This document shows positions 49,260 to 59,400 of a stretch of DNA of 64,000 nucleotides, piece after piece (the stretch's first letter is position 1; the number at the start of each line of letters is the position of its first letter). The notes beneath the pieces were generated by a model. That model searched no databases, was not told where the DNA came from, and was given only the letters and a program-made list of their open reading frames with translations. This stretch comes from Aquilaria yunnanensis. Taxonomy: Eukaryota; Streptophyta; Magnoliopsida; Malvales; Thymelaeaceae. The stretch spans positions 89,542,893-89,606,892 of the forward strand of contig CM077594.1 of assembly GCA_039654915.1 (NCBI GenBank). Reading direction: 5' to 3'. The position numbers and the translations under genes are program-made.

Positions 49260-50540
49260 TTTTTTTTTTCAAAATTATTAAACTAGTGATGACTTTTTGA
49301 CAACTTTTCACCAGAAATAGCGATAAAAATATTTCATTTTTAATGTAGGGTTTTCCCATCCTCGTCTATCAATGCGCATGCACTAGGCATCTTGCTATGT
49401 TTTTTCTGAAGGCCATTTGTTGAATACCCAACGCTCCATAGCCATACTCATGTAAATAAACAAAGAAAAGGAAAGAAAGAAAGAAAGTGATTGTTACAAC
49501 GTACAAGCTGTTAAAAAAAAAAAAAGAATGTTACAAATTGTTTGGTTTGGGCCACAAAAATCTCCCTCCGATTTCTCCGTAAAAGGCTGACGCTGAAACC
49601 GTTGTGCGCGGTCCACCGGTTGATGGATCTTGACATCTTGTACTAGAGTTAACAATAGGGATCAAGTTGCAATTTATAGTCGAGGCCCAAAGTTTCGGAA
49701 AGTGACAAAAAGCACACTTGCGGTGGCAAAAGAATAGGAATAATTTTAGTATTGTTGAGTTTGTCTAAATTAATAAATGAGATTGTGTCCCCCATAATCA
49801 TGAGCTAGGAATGTTTCAAAGATTTGAAAACACTTTCTTATATATAGGTTTAGTGGCATACTTCAAACCAAGGTGGGCATATAAGTCAACCATTTTGTTC
49901 AAGTCATAACCCGTAAGAATTTGAGGGCCATTGGATAAGTGTGGCCTTTGACATTCAAATGACTAATGGTTCAAAAGAGATGGACCATGAATTACACAAA
50001 GTACTGATGGTATTGAATATTAGGATTTCCATATATAGTGAAGGGGGTTCGTGACATATGAAGCTAGTACTATACCATTTATCACGGTGTATTGGAATAT
50101 CGCATGGTATACTATGATATACTGTGCTTACCGCATGTACACAGTTACCATTTCCCACTAATTTTCAAAAGTATTTTGGACAATTTACCATGTAATACTT
50201 ACAGTATAACATGCATATTGCATACTAGAGTTAGAAATCTCTCTCTTTTTCTTTTTTATTTTACATTAATGTACCACACATATATACACACATATATATC
50301 AATGCCAACTATAATTAATAGACATATCTAAAAATGGCAAAATATAAGTAAAACATAATTCTTTCCTTCCTTCAATATACATAAAAAAAAATATGGATAA
50401 ACAAACTACGCGTGACAATAGTACTTCTCTTACATCTATGAGTAGTGCTTTATTCTTTTTCAGTTTATTTTGTTTTTTTATACAATATCATACCATTGTT
50501 TCTTTAATATTAGTAAATCAGTTTTTTTATTGAATAATAT
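49260..50540. other. Intergenic DNA, no gene supported
   Basis: It contains a block (49850-50060) that recurs in diverged form at 51120-51310. An AT-rich stretch at 50060-50300 follows with many short inverted repeats around GTATACTATGATATAC. Confidence 0.45.
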
Positions 50541-50543
50541 TTA

Positions 50544-50838
50544 CTCATTACGTCCCATAATAATCGAAACATTTCTCTGGGTATGGAGATTAAGATGTAT
50601 ATAATTTAAGTTATTTTTTCCATGAAACTAAAATTAATAAAAAATTTTTTTGAATTTTATGTAGTGAGAGTTTAAATAAAGATTAAAAAAAAATTTTATT
50701 GGATTTTGTGTAGTGAAAGTTTAAATGAGGGCGGTAAGGTAAATTAAAAGTTAAAAATTTTCTAAAAAGGAAAATGTTTCATTCTTTTTTGGATAGCCAA
50801 AAAAAGAATACGTTTAATTCTTTTTCGAACAAATGGAG
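50544..50838. mobile_element. Stowaway-type MITE, 295 bp
   Basis: The left end CTCATTACGTCCCATAATAAT and the reverse complement of the right end (CTCCATTTGTTCGAAAAAGAA) form imperfect inverted repeats of the Stowaway CTCCCTCCGTCCC type. The flanking TA dinucleotides (50542-50543 and 50839-50840) fit mariner-type insertion. It has no coding capacity. Confidence 0.75.
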
Positions 50839-50880
50839 TATTTTATTCTATATATTTCATTTTTTTGTAGAAAAATGTTG

Positions 50881-50882
<2 letters not shown>

Positions 50883-50914
<32 letters not shown>
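50883..50914 (+). repeat. (AT)n microsatellite
   Basis: A simple AT run of about 32 bases right of the Stowaway element. Confidence 0.95.
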
Positions 50915-50917
<3 letters not shown>

Positions 50918-51591
50918 AGGAAAATCATGTTAAAAATAATTAGAACATATATAGAAATGTTCAAAAAATTTATATTTGATGTTTCTCATCTTAAACTAAT
51001 ATTTTGATATATTTTTCTACAAAAACAATAATTTTATGTGACACGTATATCATACAATACATCTATAATTTACATAGTGCAGTATACTTAGTAGTAACAA
51101 TATTAAATACTTTACATATGAATATTAGGGTTTCCATACATAGTGAAGAGGGTTGGTGAGATACTTCGAACTTAGGTGGTGACTGAAACAGACCTTGTAT
51201 TCCAGCCATTTGGGCTAAGCGATGAGAGTACGAAGCCGTTGGAAGAGCAAAACCTTAGACATTTAAAGGTTGACGGGAGATAGACCAGGAAATGCACAGA
51301 AGCCTGCCCGGATGCTATTTGTGGCAACGTCGGGTTTTCGGGAGTCGCCACCAATCAGTTTACCTAGGTCGATTGGTCACCTTAAATATTGGTCTGCGAG
51401 AGTTCGGGGGTTCGGGAGTACGGTTACGTTAAAACAACTTTGTTAAAACGCCCAAAAATTGGCACCTTAGTTGATTTTAATTTTGTTTCGCTTTGCTTTT
51501 AAATAAATTTCAGTTAATTTTCAATCTAGAATTTTTAACTGAATTAATCGGATGTGGATTTTTGGTAATTAATTTGTATAGAATTTTATAC

Positions 51592-51801
51592 TTCCGAACC
51601 ATGGACTCTGCCGAGTCATTTGGACACGGAAGATTTTTATTCCGAACCATGGACTCTGCCGAGTCATTTGGACACGGAATTTGGTGAAAATTTTAATCCA
51701 TATCGTAAAAATATGGATTTTTATCTTTTTATTTAATTTATTTATTTTGAAAGTTTGATATTTTCCAAACCGTAGATCCTGCTGGATCATCCGGATATGG
51801 A
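51592..51801 (+). repeat. Short direct repeats inside the solo LTR
   Basis: TTCCGAACCATGGACTCTGC followed by CGAGTCATTTGGACACGGAA occurs at 51592 and 51640. A diverged third copy (TTCCAAACCGTAGATCCTGC) lies near 51763. Confidence 0.88.
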
Positions 51802-52304
51802 AATTACTTTAATTAATTGTTAGTTATATAATTATTATTTTTATGGAATTTATTATTACTAATTTTTAAGTCTTTTGTTTTTAGATTTATTAATAATCTA
51901 AAAAATTTATTTTTTATTCTTTACATTTTCTTTTCTTTTCTTTCTTTTCTTTTTTTATCTTTTCTTTTTCTTTTCTTTCTTTTCTTTCTTTCTTTTCTTT
52001 TTTTTATCTTTTTCTTATCTTTCTTATCTTTTTCTTATCTTTCTTTTAGTTTTTTTTTTTAGTGAAAGTTATTTATTATTTAAATAATTATTCAATTTAT
52101 AAAAGAAAAATAAAAATAATTGGCTTTTTAAAAAATTATTTTTATTAGGCTTAAAAAAATAATCTTCTTTTAATTTTCATTTATTTATTTAAGTAAGGGT
52201 AAAGGTGAATTAAATTAAAAAAAAAATTATATAAAGGAAAATTAATAATAATAAAGTGGGGCTTTTTGGCCATCCACTTTAAAAATAAATAATAATAAAG
52301 GTTA

Positions 52305-52745
52305 GCAAAGTTAATTAAATTAATTAACAACAATAATAAAAATTAGCCAAGTTTAATTAAATTAATTGATTAACAACAATAATAAAAAGTTAGTCAAGTT
52401 AATTAAATTAATTGATTAACAACAATAATAAAAAGTTAGTCAAGTTAATTAAATTAATTAATTAACAACAATAATAAAAAGTTAGTCAAGTTAATTAAAT
52501 TAATTAATTAACAACAATAATAAAAAGTTAGTCAAGTTAATTAAATTAATTAATTAACAACAATAAAAGTTAGCCAAGTTAATTAAATTAATTAATTAAC
52601 AACAATAAAAGTTAGCCAAGTTAATTAATTAATTAACAAAAATAATAAAAAGTTAGACAAGTTAATTAAATTAATTAACAACAATAATAAAAAGTTAGCC
52701 AAGTTAATTAAATTAATTAATTAACAACAATAATAAAAAGTTAAT
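52305..52745 (+). repeat. Tandem array inside the solo LTR, ~46-bp unit
   Basis: About nine to ten copies of a unit built on TTAATTAAATTAATT, then GATTAACAACAATAATAAAA and AGTTAGTCAAG. Some copies are shortened. Almost no G+C. Confidence 0.92.
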
Positions 52746-54039
52746 TAATTGTTAACAACAATTATAAAAGTTAGTAATAATGCAAAAATTAAAAGGTTAG
52801 TAACAATAATAATATTAAAAGTTAGTTGTTAGTAAGTTAATAACAAAAAAAAAAGGGTTAGTAATAATAACAAATAAGTAAAACAAGTAAAAATTAAAAT
52901 AGTTAGGAATTAATTCTGCAAGAACAAAATAAAAGGTTAGTGACCAAAGTGAAAGAAATAAAAAAAATAGAGGACAAAACAAGGGTTGTACCCTTTAGTT
53001 TTAATTTTGAATTTTGCTGGGAACGTGAGACAGAGCACACGCGAGGGAGGAGGAGGGAGGAGCAGGCACGGCGCAGGGGAGGAAGAGGAAGGGCAGGGTG
53101 GCGCAAGGGAGGAACGCAGCGGCGGCGTGGCGGCGGCGCGGACGGAGCGGCGGCAGGCGACGGCCGGCAGAGGAAGGAGAAAGAGAGAGAAAATGAGAGG
53201 AGAGAGAGAGAGAACGCACGGGAAATGGAAGGAAGAAGATGGTCGAACTGTCAAAATAAAAAATTTTGGGATTTTCTGGAGAAAGGAAGGAGAGCCAGGG
53301 GCTAAGGAAGTAATTTTTTCTATTTTTTAAAACGGAGCTCTAAGCTTTCTCTGTATTTTTTTCTGTGTTCAGCACAAATTTTGGGGGGCTATTTATAGAG
53401 GAAGTTTAGCTGAACTGTTGATGGATAAATTAATAAAAAATTTCAAACTTATCTATTAAATTGGTAAAATGACAATTTTAGTCCTTTACGTCTCTCAGCC
53501 TCAGGATAAGTTCCTGAAGCTTCTGATTTTGACAATTTTGTCGTTTTCTGTCAATTTGAGCCAAAAACGTCGGCAGGCTCAAAATTTTATGTGACAAACT
53601 ACCAAATGCTCCTGGAACTTTTAGAATTTATCAATTTTTTCCGAAACTTCTCAATTTTGTCATTTTTACCTCAAACTTTTAATTTTTTGTCATTTTTTCA
53701 TGAAATTTTATTTTATTTCAAACATACACATATTCACACATATATCATTTTAAATCAAATTTTCTCAAAACAAAAATATATTTTAAACTAATTAAATTTT
53801 TTTTAATAATAATAGTACTATATTTTTTTTTTAAATTAATTTTTTTTAATAAAATTTTTTTCAAAATTTTAAAACACCCGGACGAAATTGGGTGTCAACA
53901 CTATTGAAGAGAAGAGAAAGGTTTCGAGGGTGAGGAAGAGACAGGAGTCATTTTCAGTAGAGGAATCCGAAGCTTGGAAGGTCATAAATGCGAATTGTAG
54001 GCTTGTGATTTATGCGGATGGGAGAGGATAATGGTGGGT

Positions 54040-55220
54040 GAGGAAGGCAGAAGGTTGTTTGGCACGAAAGGTCACGTTCTATTTATCACCACCTAAATGT
54101 ACCATAAATTGTGTCTGTTTGTCGACCATTTTTTTCTTTGTTGTATTTGCATTGGGCATTAACCATCCAAACATTTTTTCCCCCCTTGAGAAATGTTAAC
54201 TTCGAGTAACTTAGCTTTGTCCTTTGCACTAATGTGGGGCGACATGAAACTGTGTAGGATGGATGTTTTTTAACCTGAAAATTCGGCACCTTGATGATCC
54301 GAAATTGACCAAGAAATGATTCTTCCAGTGGCAGGGGAGAAAGCAAGAAGTAGATTAAATTCGTTGTGACTAGTTTTTTTTTTCTTTTTTCCTTTCGGAC
54401 TATAAAAAAAAAGAAAAAAATGATTTGGCTACAATCAAATGTCTCCTTGCATGTCTGCTAAAATAAGATTACTCCTCTTTAGCCGATGAACTCTCAGCTG
54501 CACAGCGTGAACTGATTTAGCAAGAAAATCTGCACATTGTTTTTGCCTCTTAGGAAGCTAATCAAAAGCATAATTAGTTGTGGGCTTTTGATTAGATAGA
54601 GCATTTGTCTGTTTTTCTTCATGATTGGTCCTGTTTCTATCATAATTCTTATCCGGCCAATAATTGTGACCGGTAAATGTTAGCAGAATTCGAGTCTGCC
54701 CACTCAATACCGTGATTAATTGCTCAACAAAGTAGGGTTAAATTATGTAGCAGTGAAGCAACTTTCACTTTAATTCGAATATAAAGTAAAAAGGAGGAAA
54801 AAGAAGGGAAAAGAAAAGAGGTGTCTTATAGCCACTACATGGCAGGGAAGCGACAGCCCTCTCATGGAAAATGCAAGTAGGACCCTTAAGAGGGACAGCT
54901 GTTTTTGTTCATATTTGGTTTTTGGGACCTTGTACTGTCCTTGATTCGATTTTAGTCCTAAAACACTTTTGCTCTTATCTATGAAAGTCTAGCTATATAG
55001 TCAGATAGAGGAGGTCCAGTTCACGAGGGATATCCATAGACTTCAAATCAAGTAAGTCTCAAGAGTCATCAATGTCGGTATGGAATCTCTCTGCAAATGC
55101 TCACCAATGATAAGGAAGCCTCTTCTGCGCAGGAATTTATGTCATTCACAAACTTCTCTTCCACTCCCAGTTCCATAACCGCAGATCTTTTTGAGTTTCT
55201 GCACACTCTTTCATACTTTC
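54040..55220. promoter_or_regulatory. Upstream region of the coiled-coil gene
   Basis: About 1.1 kb without a supported gene. The 54820-55220 part is richer in G+C and probably holds the promoter and leader. No TATA box or operator could be assigned with confidence. Confidence 0.4.
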
Positions 55221-56104
55221 ATGGGGGCTTGTAACAGCAAGGGAAGGAGGGAGGTGCCGAGTAAGAGGAGAAAGGAGAAGAGTTTAACAGAGAATCTACT
55301 GTTTCTGGAGGAGGAGATGAAGGAGGTGATTTGTGAGAGGGAGAAACAAATGATGGTTTTCGCATACAGAGAAGCTGAGTGGAAGAAGGAGAGGAAGAGG
55401 CTGAAGGAAGAGGTGAAGAGGCTGAGGAAGGTGGTGGAAGAGAAGGACGAGAGGATTAGAGGAATGGAAGATGCTAGTGGTTCGCCAGTGGCAGCAGCTG
55501 AGGATTCTGCCAAGGTGGATAGAGGGTGGCCTCTGCTGGGGAGCAGCGGCTTCCTGGTGGAGCAGATGAGAGAGGAGAGAGCACGGCGTGATGAGGCAGT
55601 CGAGAAGTGGAAGCAACTTTACCTTGCAATCAAGATTGAGCTTGATGAACTCATTCAGAAGACACATGGTCTGTTTTCTATCCCCATCTCATCAACTAAA
55701 ACTTGCAGCCAGTTCAGTTAGATTTTATCCCTTCGCCATAACTTTAATGTCGCTTCCACCTCAACAAAATAGCCTCCCTCCATCTTTTCCCATTTTTTTG
55801 GTTTAGAGGTCTGGCTAACCAAACAGTAGATAATTTCACATCCAGAAACTAAGGAATTTGGTTGTTGCTATCATCAGGTGATGTACTCTGCTGGAAAGCC
55901 GAGGAGGAGGACATGGTGGAGGAGCTAAAGACTGAACTGAAGAGCAAGGATGAAAATATAAAAGCTCTGAAGGCAAGGTTAGCTTCAATGGAGCTCAAAC
56001 AGTATGAAAAGGAACGGGAGATCGACATTTTGAGGCAGAGTTTACGAATTATGAGCAGCAGGAACAAGCCATCACTTATCCAGCAGAGTCCCTCTTGGTA
56101 CTAA
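55221..56104 (+). CDS. Small plant coiled-coil protein with N-myristoylation-like start
   Basis: Two exons, 55221-55668 and 55878-56104, join in frame to give 224 residues. I chose the ATG at 55221 because it gives MGACNSKGRREVPSKRRKEK, a Gly-2 start with a following Cys and basic run that suits N-myristoylation and palmitoylation. Residues ~28-90 form a charged coiled coil (AEWKKERKRLKEEVKRLRKV). A short Ala/Ser/Gly linker follows, then EKWKQLYLAIKIELDELIQK and a second helix with IKALKARLASMELKQYEKER and EIDILRQSLRIM. I recognise it as a conserved plant coiled-coil type but cannot name a function. The donor reads CATG then GTCTGT, a weak but acceptable site; the acceptor is CATCAG. It converges on the lipase gene, with stop codons 387 bases apart. 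Confidence 0.82.
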
Positions 56105-56491
56105 CTATGAGCTTTTCATCACACTCCCAGAAGCATAAACCGTCAAACTGGTTACAATAAAGGAGAAAGTACACTATTGTTTAAATTCAGGTCTCTTTCA
56201 TGCTATAGATAGATGAACTAAGTTGTCGAAAATGGATTCTATTTCTCTAATAAATGTGTATCCTAGTCTTGACAACATTATGTATTAAATCACTGTCCTC
56301 CTCCAACTTGAGGTTGATTTCATTTCGTAGTGGTAAGATATATATTAACTTTTGTTTGTGAAAAACAAGGTAACAGTGCAGCATATTTCAGTGTTCAAGG
56401 GGATGTATGAACTTGCCTTACACTACTCTGAAGTATACAAGGGAATGTAGTGTATCAACTGTCTCCGGCTGTGATCGACATGCGACTTTGT
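56105..56491. other. Shared 3' flank of two convergent genes
   Basis: 387 bases separate the stop of the coiled-coil gene from the stop of the lipase gene, so the 3' UTRs probably abut or overlap. No definite poly(A) signal could be assigned to either gene. Confidence 0.5.
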
Positions 56492-59400
56492 TCAATTTCT
56501 TGCAGTACTTGCAATAGTCTGGTAATTTGATCTAACACTCTGAAGAAAACCATGGAAATAAACGGTTAAATGAAGTGTACAGGAACACAAGGGTGACATT
56601 TTGATGTAATAAATCAACAAGTTATCCGAGAAATATAAATTGGCCAACAAATGCCTAAATAAATTGCTTGAGGACACTTACCTCAAGCAATGTGATATAG
56701 TAAAAGTCTTCCATATGTTGCATAAGTGCACTCCCATCACGAATTGCACGGAAAATATTGATTTCAGTTTGCAGGATTTTTTCAATGAGCTCTTTTTCAC
56801 CTTTCATCTGGAATTAAGTTTTTGAAAGATGCATCAGATGCCAAAGAGATCTCATAGACATCAACTCCAAATGAAAAGGTAACATATGTTGAACAAAGTT
56901 TTTGTCCCAGAAAAGTGGTTGCCTCCAAATCTACACTCCGAGTTCAGTTTTATCTAGCTCTAAATTCCGACCATATTGTTTCAAGTCCACTTTTTTTTAT
57001 GGAAAAACAAATGCAACTTATCAAACCTTCTTATCCATATGCATACATAGGAATGTAAATGGGGTCAGACTGATTTGAGAACTCATAGAAAATGGAAGAG
57101 AAGATATCAGTACTCAACTAGCCGGTGATATTGTAAACAGTTAAAGGCACTAAAAGGCCTCAACTATGTAAAAAAGAAAAGGTCAATTAAGAGCTAAAAC
57201 AATTGTTTTATTCACTTAAGGATCCAAGATTTCAAACTGGATGAACCACAGGCTCAAGCTTTTATTTAGTTAAGAGTGCCAGTGCTCAAATCTGAGCAAT
57301 TATGAATAACTTAAGCATGAATTTTCTTCTTCCCTTTTTTTTTTTTTTAATAACAAGAGTTTGTAATCTACCACATATTTATGTTGAAAACTATAGTTCA
57401 TTATACGTTAATGTTCACAAGATATCCTTAACTGATCCAATTAGAATAATTAGATGCCTTACATAAAAGCTTAAGCCCTTACGAAAGCAATTTGAATTAT
57501 AAACCCTTTTGATTAAATAAAATGAAACTTCAAGCCCTTGACTGAGGTTTTCAACAAAATTGCAGACCCCTTCTTTCTTATATATTTAGCATATATGAAG
57601 TTGAACGGAAACTGATCAAATCCAGAGAAAGCAGTTGATTATCATCAGTATGGAAACAGAAAAAATGCTATAGAATAGTGACAAAAGTAATACTGGTAGG
57701 AGAATGAATTTTAATTTGTGAAAACAGCAAAATATGAATGATAAAGAAAGTTAATAGTGCATTATTTAGAAGGATTAGGGGAAAGAATCATACAAACTCA
57801 GTAACGAGAACGTCAGGTGTGTATTCTCCAATCACATCACCTTGATAACCATCTTTCCAGAGATCCATTTCCTCCTGTGCATTTAAAGGATTAATTTGCT
57901 TCAGTCAATCAACTAAAAGCTTTAGTTCCAAACTGCTACCCAGTGGCCAGCTAATATACTTTATATCTTTCTCATTTCTACAACTTGTTATGAACAGTTT
58001 GTTGCCTTATCTTCATTACATAATAGGATATCTTACATACATATAAAAATAGCACTTCTAAGTACCTAGTGCAAAGTAGTAACTCTGAAAAGAAAAACCC
58101 ACCAATGCATCTCTAAGTTCTCCGGGGGCTAGATAAACAGGCTGAGCCACATGGCAATAACCCATCAGTCGCGGAACAGTTGGTATAATGTCTCTGTGGT
58201 TTACAACTCTCCAGCTGTCTTTGACTTTCTGCAGAAACAAACATTCACTGCCTCATAGCTTGCACCAAAGATTTGTTGGTAGAACAAACAATAGCAAATT
58301 GCAACAAAAGCATTCCCTTCCATTATTTGATCTAAAAAGAAAAAGTTCGAACACAAAAAGAACAAGAATTTCTAAGAAAATTTCTGATCAGCTAGAAGGA
58401 ACTTCCCTGACGATTAAAGGCAGTTCTTATCAAATAGTACTATTCTAAACTTGATGGATATAAGAAAACCAAATAGACTCAAGGACAGGACAGACAATAC
58501 CTAAATTAAACACAACATACACCAGTTATTAACTTCGTAGAAACTCGGGAGTTAAACTTGAGAAAATGAGTAAACCATCAAATTTCATAGGCAGCAATCA
58601 AAATTGTATCATTCAAAACCCCCTCTAAAGGTGAAGGTCCAACTTGACAAATAAACCTTAAGAGAAGGTTATTATTTTCAAAAAACTAGGTAATCCTTTA
58701 TCTAGTCAGTCTTATCCATCTTTGAGACAGTTTCAACTTTGAAAGTATGACCTTCCAAGCTGCACTTCTTTACTATTAAGCCCCAACAAAATGAACTTGA
58801 AACCTATGAGAAGAAAAAAACAAAAAAAAAAAAGGAGCATGGTGCAGTAGGTGTAGATGTGTCCCATTCAAAAAACAACCAGCAACAACTGTAACTAATA
58901 CAAACAATGAAACTGGACAGCTTGTTTTTGTTTACCTTGTCAGAGTTATGTTTGATTCTTGTATGAGTTATATTTTGTCTGTTTAAAGAGGGCACACCTA
59001 AAGCCCGCACAAAATGGTCCTACTCTTATGAGAAACACAGATGATTACCTCATTATAAACATCAGCAAATCTTCTGTTACCAACCCTTGGAGAACCAAAA
59101 TTGTACATCGTCACTGAAATGGCCCCAGACCTGCCATACAGAGACATAAGACACTTAGTAGATCATTCTGTAGAATCTACTTTTAACAAAAGAAGGCACC
59201 ATAATCAGCAAGCGTTTAGCTAATATCAGATGGTCTGAACCACAGGTAGATTAGAAAAATTTTATATGCAAATTATCTTTAAAATCCTGTTCTAGTCAAG
59301 TTATTCTATCCTATACAATGACATACTGACAATCATAGTGCCTCAATAAGTTAGATATATAGAAGTATTAGGTGTAAACATAGTTTTGCCTTTTTATATT

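Larger units (their letters stand above)
51320..53900 (-). mobile_element. Solo LTR, Ty3/gypsy Tat/Ogre-like start (2581 bp)
   Basis: Read on the minus strand it starts TGTTGACACCCAATTTCGTC and ends CGACGTTGCCACA. The perfect duplication CTATT flanks it (51315-51319 and 53901-53905). A TGTTGACACCC start is typical of large plant Tat/Ogre-type elements, so that affiliation is likely but not proven. No internal region is present. The LTR holds a G+C-rich, purine-rich patch (53030-53230), a ~46-bp tandem array, a T/C-rich tract (51925-52060) and a three-copy 48-bp repeat (51592-51801). Confidence 0.9.
51170..54032 (+). pseudogene. Unrecognised open frame split by a solo LTR
   Basis: Upstream of the LTR the plus strand reads TETDLVFQPFGLSDESTKPL and EEQNLRHLKVDG, one stop, then CTEACPDAI at 51319. 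After the LTR and its duplicate CTATT (53901-53905) the same frame goes on at 53906 with EEKRKVSRVRKRQESFSVEE and SEAWKVINANCRLVIYADGR, to a stop near 54030. Without the insertion this would be about 90-100 codons with a single internal stop. The composition looks protein-coding, but I do not recognise the family. It is most likely one exon of an old gene. Confidence 0.45.

Noticed and set aside
52940..53330. Overlapping 105-121 codon frames on both strands
   Set aside because: They lie in the G+C-rich purine patch of a solo LTR, overlap each other in several frames and have arginine- or proline-rich low complexity.
55191..55220. An extension upstream of MGACNSK in the coiled-coil gene
   Set aside because: It begins with TTG; the ATG at 55221 gives a convincing N-terminus.
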